DNA of 64,000 nt from IMG/VR virus record IMGVR_UViG_3300017971_000027, positions 19,797 to 83,796 of that record. One strand, given 5' to 3'. This DNA comes from a virus. The notes below the pieces were generated by a model. That model did not search any database, was not told the origin of the DNA, and worked only from the letters and a program-made list of their open reading frames with translations. Position numbers and translations under genes: made by a program. Positions 1-7,832 of the stretch are shown here, piece by piece; the stretch's first letter is position 1, and each line of letters starts with the position of its first letter.

Positions 1-727
1 AACGTACTGAGTTCCAAATATCCTGCTGGCTGATTATGTCTTCGCCAATAAATGAACGGTCATCACTCGAGACAGAAAAAACCACTATTGGCATCTGGCC
101 ATATTTATGTTCTGTTATTTCGATATTGGAAGGTTGCGCAAACCTGTGTTCTGGGCTTTCGATCATGAACGACACAATTTTACGGTCGTCGTATACGGTG
201 TAATGATCGATAGGCTCTTGGGTGATGCGACCTCGGAAAAGGGTCCCTTCTTCTATCTCAACTTTAAGTATCGCGCCTTGCATGACGCCGTCTTGGTCGT
301 AGACGAAAGCCCATCCTTGAGGGCCATAAATGTCAATGCCGATATTCTCGCCGTCAAATGAATGCACCTCGACCGAGAAACCTTCGAGCACACAGTTGAG
401 ATAATGCTCCATGTCGAGCGCACTGATTCCTGAGTCTCGAACCATCTTCATGAACTCACGGAGGGCGGTTTGGTCTGCATCTACTTTCGAGAGGGTATAC
501 TTCACGGGGTTGGTCATACAGAACCCGACATGAGAATCGACGATATACTTGATCCAGTTTGTTATTACCTTGTTTTTTGTCTCGCCGTCAGTTTTGCGGG
601 TACCGGCTTCCTCAAGGATAGCTTGGATGCCGTTGTAGTAGTCCACGCGCCCTTTTTGCACGTTACGACGGTCCTGCTTACTATCCCAAAGCTTGATTAC
701 CTCGTCTACAGTTAAATCGATACCCAT
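1..727 (-). CDS. Portal protein, SPP1 gp6-like (partial)
   Basis: The minus strand is open from an ATG at 727 to the left edge (242 codons), so the C-terminus is missing. The N-terminal part has the pattern of the SPP1 gp6/Phage_prot_Gp6 portal family: residues 50-75 read NKVITNWIKYIVDSHVGF followed by NPVKYTL, matching the conserved stretch before the first core sheet. Portal proteins form the dodecameric ring through which DNA is packaged and to which the terminase docks. It lies directly downstream of terS-terL on the same strand, as expected. No other family fits as well. Confidence 0.85.
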   Translation of the reverse strand, partial: MGIDLTVDEVIKLWDSKQDRRNVQKGRVDYYNGIQAILEEAGTRKTDGETKNKVITNWIKYIVDSHVGFCMTNPVKYTLSKVDADQTALREFMKMVRDSGISALDMEHYLNCVLEGFSVEVHSFDGENIGIDIYGPQGWAFVYDQDGVMQGAILKVEIEEGTLFRGRITQEPIDHYTVYDDRKIVSFMIESPEHRFAQPSNIEITEHKYGQMPIVVFSVSSDDRSFIGEDIISQQDIWNSVR

Positions 728-730
728 TCG

Positions 731-910
731 TTAGCCTACCTTCTGACCTCTTTGTTTTTGCGATTCCTTGATGGCCGAACCTTGAAGGTGGGCCTTTTGT
801 TTTGCACGTTTGCGTGAAGACTCGTTGCCGGGAGTGTAGGTGTAACAGAATCCACTATCACCGTACTTGTACCCCGGTCGACCATTTTTTCTGCACCGTT
901 TGACTGGCAT
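731..910 (-). CDS. Small basic protein between terminase and portal
   Basis: 59 residues starting MPVKRCRKNGRPGYKYGDSG, rich in Lys/Arg with a short Cys pair. Small proteins with this opening are common next to phage terminase genes, but their role is unknown. The ATG at 910 is chosen because the upstream gene stops at 912. The end is 3 bases before the portal start. Confidence 0.75.
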   Translation of the reverse strand: MPVKRCRKNGRPGYKYGDSGFCYTYTPGNESSRKRAKQKAHLQGSAIKESQKQRGQKVG

Positions 911-911
911 T

Positions 912-1474
912 TTAACACCTCGCAGCCGGAGACTGTCGCAATGAATTGCGATACAGTCTGCCATATTCGTCATATGGTCCGCGAAAACCATTGTTGATTT
1001 CGTTTTGGTACCGCCCCTTCATGCATAGATACACGTTTTTCATTCTCGGCGCGATTACCCATTGAGAACCGGCATCACGAGAAGCACGTTCCTCTTTTTC
1101 TATCTCACTTTCAATCCACTTGAACCGCTCTCTCCAGTTTAATGGTTTGAGCCATTTCCAGATTTCAGCGTCTGACATTTTATACGCTGGTTTGGTACCG
1201 GCGTCGATAGCTGCCTTGATCTTGCTCGTGTCGGCTTTGATTTCAACATTAATCTTCCCGACTATATATTCGCTCAAGTCTTTTTTGTCGAATATGACTT
1301 CGCACGGGCCGAGATCTTTAACAGGACCCTCACATACCGCCTGCGCAACATTTTTTGTCGCGCCTTTCTTTGCCGGTGGCAGTTTGATTCTCGGTTCAGC
1401 TCCTGCTTTTTTCGAAGCCAGCCCGAGTATTGCACCTGCTCCGCCGAAATCTTCAGAAAATCTGCTCTGTTCAT
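912..1474 (-). CDS. Hypothetical protein with start-codon anomaly (possible -1 frameshift)
   Basis: The frame ending at 912 gives a coherent protein (SEYIVGKINVEIKADTSKIK... WKWLKPLNWRERFKWIE). It stays open upstream of the TTG at 1277 to 1499, with protein-like sequence (LPPAKKGATKNVAQAV; KDLGPCEVIFDKKDL) but no ATG, GTG or TTG. A well-spaced ribosome site (GGAGTAGG) and an ATG at 1474 lie in the neighbouring frame; a -1 shift within the first codons, for example at GAT-TTT-C, would join them. A sequencing indel, a real frameshift or initiation at TTG 1277 are all possible. Function unknown. Confidence 0.55.
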
Positions 1475-1486
1475 TCGCACCTACTC

Positions 1487-3055
1487 CTACGCGCCGATAT
1501 CAGTCCTGCTCATGAACCCCAGCCTCGGGTCCAGATCCCAGTCAGGGAAATACGTCAGTGCCAACGCATCGGCTTTGTCTGGTGAACGGCCTATCCGTTC
1601 TTTAATATCTTTCTTTTTCTCCATCTGAATCTTGCCAGACGAATTCGTCTCATACGCCATCTCGCATAATTCTTCGAGCAGTTCATCGTCCGGCGGTAAA
1701 CACAACGTCGCGCCAAATGCAGGGTCTAAAGCATCCCGTAATTTCCAATAACATGCTGCGCGAACATTTAAGAATTGTCGCTGTCCAGTCTCGTCAGAAA
1801 CGTGCCGTGCATGAGCGGAGAATTTAACTGGTATACAGTTCGTGATTCCTTGCTCTTCAATTCGCGCATAGACACCGGCACCTTCGCCGATAGCGTCAAT
1901 AAACCCTATCGCAGTCTTGTCACGGCCAAGAATGTTTTTCAGCTCCCCTGCATGTTTCATGTGGGGATTGCCAAGACCTCGACCGGGGATTTCGAATTCG
2001 GTCACAATATCCCCGTATCGGTGGCAATATACCGAAGAGTCTGACCCCATACCAGCGATGTCCGCACCGAGTCGAAGCGAACCGTTTGTTTCCTTCTCAT
2101 CATCTTCGTTCCAATTTGACCATCGTTTGAATGCCGCTTCGACCCAAGTGCGGGGAATGAGACAGTCTTCGGATTGGCGCGGAAATTGGCCAAGTACTTT
2201 GCCGAGCATAATATCTGAAGGTCGGTACCATTGGCCTTTATAACAGAAGTCGAATTCTGTGTCTGGTTTCGCGTCGATCTCTTTGATCTTCGTACACCAC
2301 GACGGCATAAGAAGACGTTCTTCAATCCACGTCTTATCGACCTGACCCGGAATATTATTCTCGCCCGTCAGCACGTTCGGCGCGTTCAGACAGTTCAGAG
2401 TGAATTTGGCGTAGAGGGGATCGAAGAATGATTTATAAAACCCGCCCGTTATCCGAACGGGGTTGCCTACGATCAATAGGCGGGAGTTACCGGTAAGAAG
2501 ACCCTCTATCGCCCTAAATGTATCGTCCGTTATGCCGGAGGCCTCGGACATGACTACCAGAACATTTTCGCTGTGGTATCCTGTCCATGCCTCGGCTGAT
2601 TTGTCAGCTGCTTTGAATCCTTCGAGATAATGGTTCGAACCTGAGATTTTGCCTTTTTCCGGCAATGTCAGACGTTGCGTCAGTAGCCGACCTTCCAACT
2701 CTATGCCAAGGCTGGCCAACTTTTCGTTGGCGTTGTTCCACATGCCTGCAATCTCGGTCATCATGATCGACTTAACCTGACGCAGAGTTGGAGCGGTCGA
2801 GACTACTTTAGAAGGAGAATTGAGGTACAAGAACGCCAGTGATATGGCAGCAGCAACGTAATCTTTACCTCGTGCGTGACCAGAACGGACAGTTGTGCGC
2901 CGATGATCTTTGCAACACTGCACAGAATCGACGATTTCCTGTTGTTCAGGATCAAGATTTACGTGGAGAACGTCTCGAATCCATTCATTCCAGTGACCAT
3001 CCTCGAAGTCGTTTTCGGGCGTTCCACGGTAGTATGTCTTAGATTTTATTTGCAT
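1487..3055 (-). CDS. terL: Terminase large subunit
   Basis: 522 residues. The ATPase half has a Walker A-like RSGHARGKD (about residues 57-65) and a Walker B VLVVMSEASG (about 164-174). The nuclease half has GADIAGMGSDSS (about 331-342), IGFIDAIGEGAG and the C-terminal DKADALALTY, matching RNase H-fold terminase nucleases. It cuts concatemeric DNA and drives packaging through the portal. It follows terS by 14 bases. Length is normal for the family. Confidence 0.95.
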   Translation of the reverse strand: MQIKSKTYYRGTPENDFEDGHWNEWIRDVLHVNLDPEQQEIVDSVQCCKDHRRTTVRSGHARGKDYVAAAISLAFLYLNSPSKVVSTAPTLRQVKSIMMTEIAGMWNNANEKLASLGIELEGRLLTQRLTLPEKGKISGSNHYLEGFKAADKSAEAWTGYHSENVLVVMSEASGITDDTFRAIEGLLTGNSRLLIVGNPVRITGGFYKSFFDPLYAKFTLNCLNAPNVLTGENNIPGQVDKTWIEERLLMPSWCTKIKEIDAKPDTEFDFCYKGQWYRPSDIMLGKVLGQFPRQSEDCLIPRTWVEAAFKRWSNWNEDDEKETNGSLRLGADIAGMGSDSSVYCHRYGDIVTEFEIPGRGLGNPHMKHAGELKNILGRDKTAIGFIDAIGEGAGVYARIEEQGITNCIPVKFSAHARHVSDETGQRQFLNVRAACYWKLRDALDPAFGATLCLPPDDELLEELCEMAYETNSSGKIQMEKKKDIKERIGRSPDKADALALTYFPDWDLDPRLGFMSRTDIGA

Positions 3056-3069
3056 GTAGATTCTCTGGC

Positions 3070-3546
3070 CTACATGTCAATCAGTTTCTGCACGTCTTTT
3101 TCAGTAGCTTTAACGGGTGTCTCGTCATCGAGATCGAGCCAACCGACTGTCTTCTTCTCGGTCTTGTCGACCTTAATTGCGTGGGGTTCCTTTTTCCAGT
3201 CTTCACGTTTGCGCTGAAGCAGTTCCCACCAATATTTCGCGTCTTTGCCACCCGCCTTAACCTTTCGCAGTGCTTCGAGTTCAAACTCGGCACCGGCTTT
3301 CTCGACGTCGCCGTAGAAGTTGTAATGTTCTATTTCAGATGGCGACAGCTCGGCTACAAGACGTTCTCCAGACTGCACTGCTTCCCAAATCTTCTTGCCA
3401 CGATTCACGAAATGATTTATTCGTCTCGCATCTACACCTATAGCCTTTGCGCCAACAGAAGGAGTAACCCCTTGGCGAATATGGTCTATGATAAGCTTTC
3501 GCTGGTTAGGGCTAATTGACGTTCGCGGCTTTCGTGGCGTGGCCAT
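3070..3546 (-). CDS. terS: Terminase small subunit
   Basis: 158 residues. The N-terminal part (about 12-45) is a helix-turn-helix, RKLIIDHIRQGVTPSVGAKA followed by IGVDARRINHFVNRG, typical of small terminases that recognise packaging sites. It is followed by a coiled, charged region and an acidic tail. It sits immediately upstream of terL on the same strand, which supports the call more than similarity alone. Confidence 0.85.
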   Translation of the reverse strand: MATPRKPRTSISPNQRKLIIDHIRQGVTPSVGAKAIGVDARRINHFVNRGKKIWEAVQSGERLVAELSPSEIEHYNFYGDVEKAGAEFELEALRKVKAGGKDAKYWWELLQRKREDWKKEPHAIKVDKTEKKTVGWLDLDDETPVKATEKDVQKLIDM

Positions 3547-3762
3547 GTATGAATCCTTACAGTGTATGTGATGATTGTTAGATGTCTAACAGTCTGGTTA
3601 AAAAAAAGATAGTCGAGAGAACAGGTTGACGCTTGACATCTGAACCCTGTTATTTCCATTATGTGGTCGGCAAACACGCACCTGTTCCCTCACTAGATGA
3701 GGTATAGTCAACTATCGAGACTGTAAGGCGTTGGCTGGCGTGACTTTACGCAAAAAAGGTTG
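3547..3762. promoter_or_regulatory. Intergenic control region upstream of terS
   Basis: 216 bases without a gene. It holds a perfect 16-base palindrome TGTTAGATGTCTAACA at about 3570-3585, close to the terS start, and a looser pair of ATAGTCGAGAG / CTATCGAGACT at about 3610-3722. These look like operator sites for control of the packaging genes. No promoter of the family seen elsewhere in the window is present, so late expression may rely on a different signal. Confidence 0.4.
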
Positions 3763-4089
3763 TCAACTTTTGTCAAGTTTTTGTCTCGCATCACGCAAGA
3801 CACGGGATACCCAAGCCTTATCGACCCCAACATCTGCTGCTATCTCCTGCTGGGTCTTGCCATCGAAAAGGTACATCAGGATGATCTGCTCTTTCTTCTT
3901 CAGGAAGGTGTCGCCCCAATCCATCGGCGGGATTGGAAGCTCGTTCTCTTCAAACACATCGATGACGTCGCCGGTGCGGTATAATAGTTCGCGCTGCGGG
4001 ACGTAGTCCTGACCGGCGTATTTCTCGGCCTCTGGACAGAGTTTCTCGCAGATATCGCGTTTTTCACACTTTTCACACAGATTTTTCAT
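3763..4089 (-). CDS. Sigma-factor region 4-like DNA-binding regulator
   Basis: 108 residues from the ATG at 4089 (TAATG overlap with the upstream stop). The N-terminal segment has a cysteine cluster (CEKCEKRDICEKLC). The C-terminal third, EQIILMYLFDGKTQQEIAAD then VGVDKAWVSRVLRDARQK, is a sigma-70 region 4/ECF-type helix-turn-helix. It probably acts in transcription control, perhaps as the late activator, since it lies just upstream of terS. The Cys cluster may bind zinc or Fe-S. Confidence 0.65.
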   Translation of the reverse strand: MKNLCEKCEKRDICEKLCPEAEKYAGQDYVPQRELLYRTGDVIDVFEENELPIPPMDWGDTFLKKKEQIILMYLFDGKTQQEIAADVGVDKAWVSRVLRDARQKLDKS

Positions 4090-4274
4090 TACTTTATCAT
4101 ATCCTTGCTGCATTGCGGTTGAATCCGCTTGTTATACTCCTTGAGTTCACGTTCATATTGCATCCTTTCGGCTGGAGTGCGTAATCTGAGTGGCTTGGAA
4201 AGGTCTTTTGGCCGGTCTGGCTTTTCATTGAACCCAGCAAGCCACCCAGAGCTTATAACTACACATCTGCTCAT
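4089..4274 (-). CDS. Small hypothetical protein
   Basis: 61 residues (MSRCVVISSGWLAGFNEKPD...), ending in a charged helix. It overlaps both neighbours (ATGA at 4271-4274, TAATG at 4087-4091), so it belongs to a translationally coupled operon. No recognisable domain. Confidence 0.65.
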   Translation of the reverse strand: MSRCVVISSGWLAGFNEKPDRPKDLSKPLRLRTPAERMQYERELKEYNKRIQPQCSKDMIK

Positions 4275-4561
4275 GATATTACCCCTTCAAGCGTATTCTC
4301 AAGCACTTTTTTCGCATAATCGGCACATCGTGCGCACATTTTGGCGTATTTTGACCATTTTGTGCCTTTGTACCGTTCGATTGGGCCAATTTTGATGTCT
4401 AAAACCATCGTCTGCTCGTTGCCGGTGATTCTATTGCCACAAATGGCGCAATAATCGGAATAATGGTCAGAAAACTCCAAATCTGGCCGTCCAGTACGTG
4501 AAATTGGACTATTTTCGTCTATTTTCAGCCTTTTTTCGGGCTTTGTTCCGTTTTCGCTCAT
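4271..4561 (-). CDS. Small zinc-ribbon protein
   Basis: 96 residues from MSENGTKPEK. Two Cys pairs, CAICGNRI (about 40-43) and CARCADY (about 75-78), form a probable zinc ribbon around a short beta segment. It overlaps the next gene by ATGA. Function unknown. Confidence 0.7.
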   Translation of the reverse strand: MSENGTKPEKRLKIDENSPISRTGRPDLEFSDHYSDYCAICGNRITGNEQTMVLDIKIGPIERYKGTKWSKYAKMCARCADYAKKVLENTLEGVIS

Positions 4562-4709
4562 CTTTGAACTTTCTCCATGTACCATTGCGATCTACCTCGT
4601 ATGCGATTGACTCGTCGTGGTCTAAAAACTTCATCAAGGGCCGGTCAGTACGTTGATCGAGAGGTATTTTCGGGCTGTTTTTTGGCTTATTCCGGTGTTT
4701 TTTCGACAT
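4509..4709 (-). CDS. Small basic hypothetical protein
   Basis: 66 residues from MSKKHRNKPK, very rich in Lys/Arg with the tail KRNKARKKAENRRK; probably binds nucleic acid. Its last 53 bases overlap the start of the downstream gene in another frame, and both readings look coding. Confidence 0.55.
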   Translation of the reverse strand: MSKKHRNKPKNSPKIPLDQRTDRPLMKFLDHDESIAYEVDRNGTWRKFKDERKRNKARKKAENRRK

Positions 4710-5001
4710 TATCAACCTCGCAACTCGATTTTTCATCAATCTTACCCTCCATTTGCTCGGCTAACTCGCCCATGACAAGGTCTGAGAGCATCTTCAGGGC
4801 CAGCGCATAGTGGACCGGTTCAGGCTCGATTTTACGTTTTTTGGCCTCTTCCATGACCTGCTCCAAAACCTCGCGATTCGCCGTGATCCCGATGCCCTGC
4901 TCGCTAATATCGAGGAAAAACTTCGAAATCGTGCAATATCCTTGGATCTGGTCGTCGGTACAGGCGTCCAGATTGTCGATTAGGTCTGTAAATTCACTCA
5001 T
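4687..5001 (-). CDS. Hypothetical protein
   Basis: 104 residues (MSEFTDLIDNLDACTDDQIQ...), acidic and helical, with no recognised family. It overlaps the downstream basic gene by 23 bases. The acidic/basic pairing might reflect an interaction, but nothing proves it. Confidence 0.65.
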   Translation of the reverse strand: MSEFTDLIDNLDACTDDQIQGYCTISKFFLDISEQGIGITANREVLEQVMEEAKKRKIEPEPVHYALALKMLSDLVMGELAEQMEGKIDEKSSCEVDNVEKTPE

Positions 5002-5012
5002 TTTCTATCCTT

Positions 5013-5090
5013 TCAGTCGCACAGCATCACGTAAAGGCCGTAAGCAACCAGCCCAACCAGCAGGACTATATACAATACTTCTTCGCTCAT
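5013..5090 (-). CDS. Very small membrane protein
   Basis: 25 residues, MSEEVLYIVLLVGLVAYGLY then VMLCD: one transmembrane helix with a two-Glu N-terminal tail. The ATG overlaps the upstream stop by ATGA, which supports its reality. Too short to assign a role; it could modulate a host membrane protein. Confidence 0.6.
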   Translation of the reverse strand: MSEEVLYIVLLVGLVAYGLYVMLCD

Positions 5091-5377
5091 TCGTCAATCC
5101 TCAACTTTCGCCTGATTTGTCGTTGCTTGTTTTCCAGTTCAGATATTCTTTCCTCGAACATGGCGTCATTCGATTGCTGTTTTTCCCTTTCTTCAGGAGA
5201 TTGCAGCAATACCTCGAACTTACCACCCTCAACCATCTCCGCCATTATCGCGGACTTGGAATTACACGAGCCACACATCCACATAGAACTTCGCCTATTA
5301 TGATATGCGTATCCGTTAATTATTGACCCACAGTCGCAACATTTCTGATTCGTGGCGTAACTCATATCGCTACTCAT
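5087..5377 (-). CDS. Zinc-ribbon protein with coiled-coil tail
   Basis: 96 residues. CCDCGS and CGSCNS (about residues 13-16 and 35-38) form a zinc ribbon. The C-terminal half is a charged coiled coil (EERISELENKQRQIRRKLR). It starts directly after the TAG of the next upstream gene. Function unknown. Confidence 0.7.
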   Translation of the reverse strand: MSSDMSYATNQKCCDCGSIINGYAYHNRRSSMWMCGSCNSKSAIMAEMVEGGKFEVLLQSPEEREKQQSNDAMFEERISELENKQRQIRRKLRIDE

Positions 5378-5518
5378 CTACTTCTCCTGTTTCCTTACCA
5401 CCATCGCGCATTCCGTACACATCCATTCTTTCGTCGCGTGATCGTAATACGCATGTCCGTTCAGTTCAATACCACACTCGCAACATTCACGACGCACGGC
5501 GATGCTTAAACATTTCAT
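5378..5518 (-). CDS. Small zinc-ribbon protein
   Basis: 46 residues, MKCLSIAVRRECCECGIELN then GHAYYDH...WMCTECAMV. The CxxC pairs at 13-16 and 34-37 make a minimal zinc ribbon similar in plan to the downstream neighbour, so the two may be duplicates. The ATG overlaps the preceding TGA. Confidence 0.65.
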   Translation of the reverse strand: MKCLSIAVRRECCECGIELNGHAYYDHATKEWMCTECAMVVRKQEK

Positions 5519-5676
5519 TGGTTACATTTCTTTCGTTTTTTTATGAGCAGCTCATCAACCTCTTTCTTTGATAGATATTTTTTGCGCTGGCACTTTGACT
5601 TTTGTTTTTCTTCTTCAATCCACTCTTGAACACGCGCTCGACCTTCCTCTTTTTCTTCTGGCGTTGGCTCGCTCAT
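5515..5676 (-). CDS. Small charged hypothetical protein
   Basis: 53 residues from MSEPTPEEKEEGRARVQEWI, a highly charged helix with two Cys near the C-terminus. Overlap with the next gene (CAATGA) argues that it is translated. No family recognised. Confidence 0.6.
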   Translation of the reverse strand: MSEPTPEEKEEGRARVQEWIEEEKQKSKCQRKKYLSKKEVDELLIKKRKKCNQ

Positions 5677-5681
5677 ACTCT

Positions 5682-6266
5682 CTATTCATCTCCAATCTTG
5701 TATGTCTGGAACACTCTCCATGAAGTCACTGCGAACGGCTTAAAACACTTCGCGCACATCACGTCAGGATCGTTCCACACATCGGTGTACCCCCACGAAC
5801 TTTGACCAATATTAAGTCTAGCCTCGTCGTCGCAGAACATATCATGTGGAGTGCCTTTTAGTTCTTGTGGAAGCGTTCTCTCCCCGCAATATGGACAGAC
5901 GATATATTTGCCACGAAGTCTCCAGCAGTTATTATAACTTTGTATGGCTGGACATTTATCACGAGTGGTTTCATAGCACTCGATACACAAATCATGCATC
6001 TGATATATTAAGTTGCCTTCGTCTGTGGCTTCTATTCTTGCTCCACATTTTTCACATTCGTTTCCCATATTCACATCCTCTGGCCCATACCATTCTACAG
6101 GTTCACAAGTATCATTATCACAATACGGACATTCTTGATTGTCCTCTTCATCAATAGCAACCGGATAACAACTTATATGCCATTGACCACATATTCTACA
6201 AACTACTTTTGCTACCAGCCACCCTTGACCGCCGTTAGGTATATCTTCACAGCTAAGGTCTTCCAT
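5682..6266 (-). CDS. Multi-zinc-ribbon protein
   Basis: 194 residues from the ATG at 6266 (MEDLSCEDIPNGGQGW). It contains at least four CxxC knuckles: CRIC, CPYC, CEKC/CIEC, CPYC and CAKC. The spacing suggests three or four zinc ribbons in series. Such proteins usually bind nucleic acid or other proteins; the specific role is unknown. The start lies next to the preceding stop (TGAAATG). Confidence 0.7.
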   Translation of the reverse strand: MEDLSCEDIPNGGQGWLVAKVVCRICGQWHISCYPVAIDEEDNQECPYCDNDTCEPVEWYGPEDVNMGNECEKCGARIEATDEGNLIYQMHDLCIECYETTRDKCPAIQSYNNCWRLRGKYIVCPYCGERTLPQELKGTPHDMFCDDEARLNIGQSSWGYTDVWNDPDVMCAKCFKPFAVTSWRVFQTYKIGDE

Positions 6267-6267
6267 T

Positions 6268-6534
6268 TCATTCAACCACATATTTTCTAGCAGACTTTTT
6301 GGCAACAGCAATCAACCTGCACATCAAGGGCCACGCCTCCTCTGGACACTCTGCGGTTTCTTCAGTGTAGTCCTTTGCTATATCCGCATCAACCTCTTCG
6401 AGAACGTCTAGCAAAACATTTTTCCAATCTATGTTTTCTACAGCTAACTCATTTCTCAATTTCGCGTTCACGGCTCTCTCCCTTTTTATCTGACCTCGCA
6501 ACCTATCTTCAATTGTTTCTTCCGACTTGTTCAT
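6268..6534 (-). CDS. Hypothetical protein
   Basis: 88 residues from MNKSEETIEDRLRGQIKRER; acidic and helical, no recognised domain. It overlaps the upstream gene by ATGA (6531-6534). Confidence 0.65.
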   Translation of the reverse strand: MNKSEETIEDRLRGQIKRERAVNAKLRNELAVENIDWKNVLLDVLEEVDADIAKDYTEETAECPEEAWPLMCRLIAVAKKSARKYVVE

Positions 6535-6677
6535 ACACATCGCTCTACACTCCATGTAGCACCAATAATAAACGGAATTGGATCTTCGAGAAACAAATTC
6601 ATTGTTTCCTCGTCAGACGCGCCTTCACTACAACCCCATAGCTGGTAGTTTGGTTCGACTTCGATTATAATTTTCAT
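6531..6677 (-). CDS. Small hypothetical protein
   Basis: 48 residues, MKIIIEVEPNYQLWGCSEGA then SDEETMNLFLEDPIPFIIGA. ATGA overlaps at both ends link it to its neighbours. No family recognised. Confidence 0.6.
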   Translation of the reverse strand: MKIIIEVEPNYQLWGCSEGASDEETMNLFLEDPIPFIIGATWSVERCV

Positions 6678-6877
6678 TCATCGTCCTCGTCCGGCATCGC
6701 GATTTGTTGGCTCGTAGACCGTAGCCAATCCTTATACGCAGCATCGTCAGAGCCGTCGGATTTGTACACGCTGAGAATCCCATCTTTAATCCCGCAGTCG
6801 TACTCGCCAGTAAACTGGTCCGAGACCACTTGGTTTGCGTTTTTGTCGAAATAGAATACTTCGATATATCTGTGCAT
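6674..6877 (-). CDS. Small hypothetical protein
   Basis: 67 residues (MHRYIEVFYFDKNANQVVSD...) with an acidic tail. It overlaps the downstream gene by 4 bases, and its start abuts the stop of the Tat-signal gene. No domain recognised. Confidence 0.6.
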   Translation of the reverse strand: MHRYIEVFYFDKNANQVVSDQFTGEYDCGIKDGILSVYKSDGSDDAAYKDWLRSTSQQIAMPDEDDE

Positions 6878-7284
6878 TAGTATCTCCCTGCCAGACTGAT
6901 CTGGCTTCCTGAATAACTCAGATACTCACGATGAATATCCATAGTTAGCGTGCTGTTTGTCGGTATCACGACTGCACCAATCTCGTCTCGCTTGAGTACA
7001 GGCACATTCTCGATCTTGAAATGCCACTCTTCGATTGGGAACCGACATATCTCCATCCCGTTCGTCACATCGCGAAGGATACATTCTGTATACCTGCTCG
7101 GAGCAACCGGAATCTCTCTAACCGGTACTACTTTCGGCTCAGCCAGCACGACTTTCTTCTCGTCCGCATCAACTATCTTCGCCTCGACCTGTGGCATCTT
7201 CTCGACCGGCCCGACACCTATTGTCTTGATCGTCGCACCGCCGATACCGAGCAGGCCGAGAAAGCCACGCCTATCAGTTTTCAT
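6877..7284 (-). CDS. Exported protein with twin-arginine signal
   Basis: 135 residues. The N-terminus MKTDRRGFLGLLGIGG has the twin-arginine motif (D-R-R-G-F-L) followed by a weakly hydrophobic stretch, the pattern of a Tat signal. The mature part has no recognised enzyme fold. Its ATG lies inside the last codons of the upstream tatA homologue (11-base overlap), so the two are made together. It is therefore a likely passenger of a phage-modified Tat route, inferred from signal plus coupling. Confidence 0.7.
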   Translation of the reverse strand: MKTDRRGFLGLLGIGGATIKTIGVGPVEKMPQVEAKIVDADEKKVVLAEPKVVPVREIPVAPSRYTECILRDVTNGMEICRFPIEEWHFKIENVPVLKRDEIGAVVIPTNSTLTMDIHREYLSYSGSQISLAGRY

Positions 7285-7450
7285 CGTTGTCCTTTTTTTC
7301 CTTGTCGCGACCAGTCAACCCTCGCCTGAACTCGGTCATGCCTTTACCTAAATCGCCCATCACTCGCGGAAGTTTACCGGCACCAAAAAGTACCAGTACA
7401 ATAAACGCGATTATGACCATTTCCCACGGTCCTACTCCACCACCAATCAT
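7274..7450 (-). CDS. tatA: TatA/E-family twin-arginine translocase subunit
   Basis: 58 residues. A short N-terminal membrane helix (about 10-22, MVIIAFIVLVLF) runs straight into the family hinge FGAGKLPRVMGDLGKGM and an amphipathic helix TEFRRGL, then a charged tail. FG, KLP and the lG+g.+eF+ pattern are the hallmarks of TatA. TatA oligomers form the Tat pathway translocation element in the cytoplasmic membrane. It is first behind a strong promoter (TATAAT 7498-7503) with ribosome site GGAGAAAG. The downstream partner has a Tat signal. A phage tatA with its own substrate is unusual. Confidence 0.85.
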   Translation of the reverse strand: MIGGGVGPWEMVIIAFIVLVLFGAGKLPRVMGDLGKGMTEFRRGLTGRDKEKKDNDEN

Positions 7451-7497
7451 ATCTTTCTCCTTTCGTAAATTGGTTGCCGTTCAATTACCATAATACC

Positions 7498-7527
7498 ATT
7501 ATACCACAAATGAGGAACCTTTGTCAA
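7498..7527 (-). promoter_or_regulatory. Sigma-70-type promoter (leftward)
   Basis: Read leftward: TTGACA (7527-7522), 18 nt, TATAAT (7503-7498) with extended -10 TGTGG. It drives tatA and the minus-strand operon down to the packaging region. It is the left arm of a divergent pair. Confidence 0.85.
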
Positions 7528-7562
7528 GAGGTTTTGAGAAAGTTTGTGAAAACCTCTTGACA
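7520..7562. promoter_or_regulatory. Inverted repeat joining divergent promoters (operator candidate)
   Basis: TTGTCAAGAGGTTTT and AAAACCTCTTGACAA are a perfect 15-base inverted repeat around a 13-base centre. Each arm carries one -35 element, so a single dimeric repressor could shut both promoters. Arms of the same sequence recur upstream of most other promoters in the window. Confidence 0.6.
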
Positions 7563-7586
7563 AGCAGTGTGGAGCTATGGTATAAT
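7557..7586 (+). promoter_or_regulatory. Sigma-70-type promoter (rightward)
   Basis: TTGACA (7557-7562), 18 nt, TATAAT (7581-7586). It drives the plus-strand operon 7632-10994. Confidence 0.85.
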
Positions 7587-7631
7587 GGAAGTGGTATGAA
7601 CAAGCGGGTAAATACAGAAAGGAGATGCGAA

Positions 7632-7832
7632 ATGAATAATTACCCACCGGGAGTAACAGGTAGCGAGCCACAGATAGTAGGTGATGAAGAGTTTGAAGAA
7701 CTGTGTGAATGGATCTACAAGACGATGGCGATGTATGGTATCACAATTTGTGATATCAAGTGTTCGATAGCTGATTCGATAGGTGATGATGAAATGAACA
7801 TGGGGAAAGTGAGGTGGCAGGATGTATATTGA
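7632..7832 (+). CDS. Small acidic hypothetical protein
   Basis: 66 residues from MNNYPPGVTGSEPQIVGDEE, first gene behind the promoter, with a strong ribosome site (AAAGGAG). Overlaps the next gene by 11 bases. No family recognised. Confidence 0.65.
   Translation: MNNYPPGVTGSEPQIVGDEEFEELCEWIYKTMAMYGITICDIKCSIADSIGDDEMNMGKVRWQDVY

Noticed and set aside
5590-5615. A further sigma-54-type site (TGGCACTTTGACTTTTG)
   Set aside because: The -12 part does not read TTGC and it lies inside a gene.
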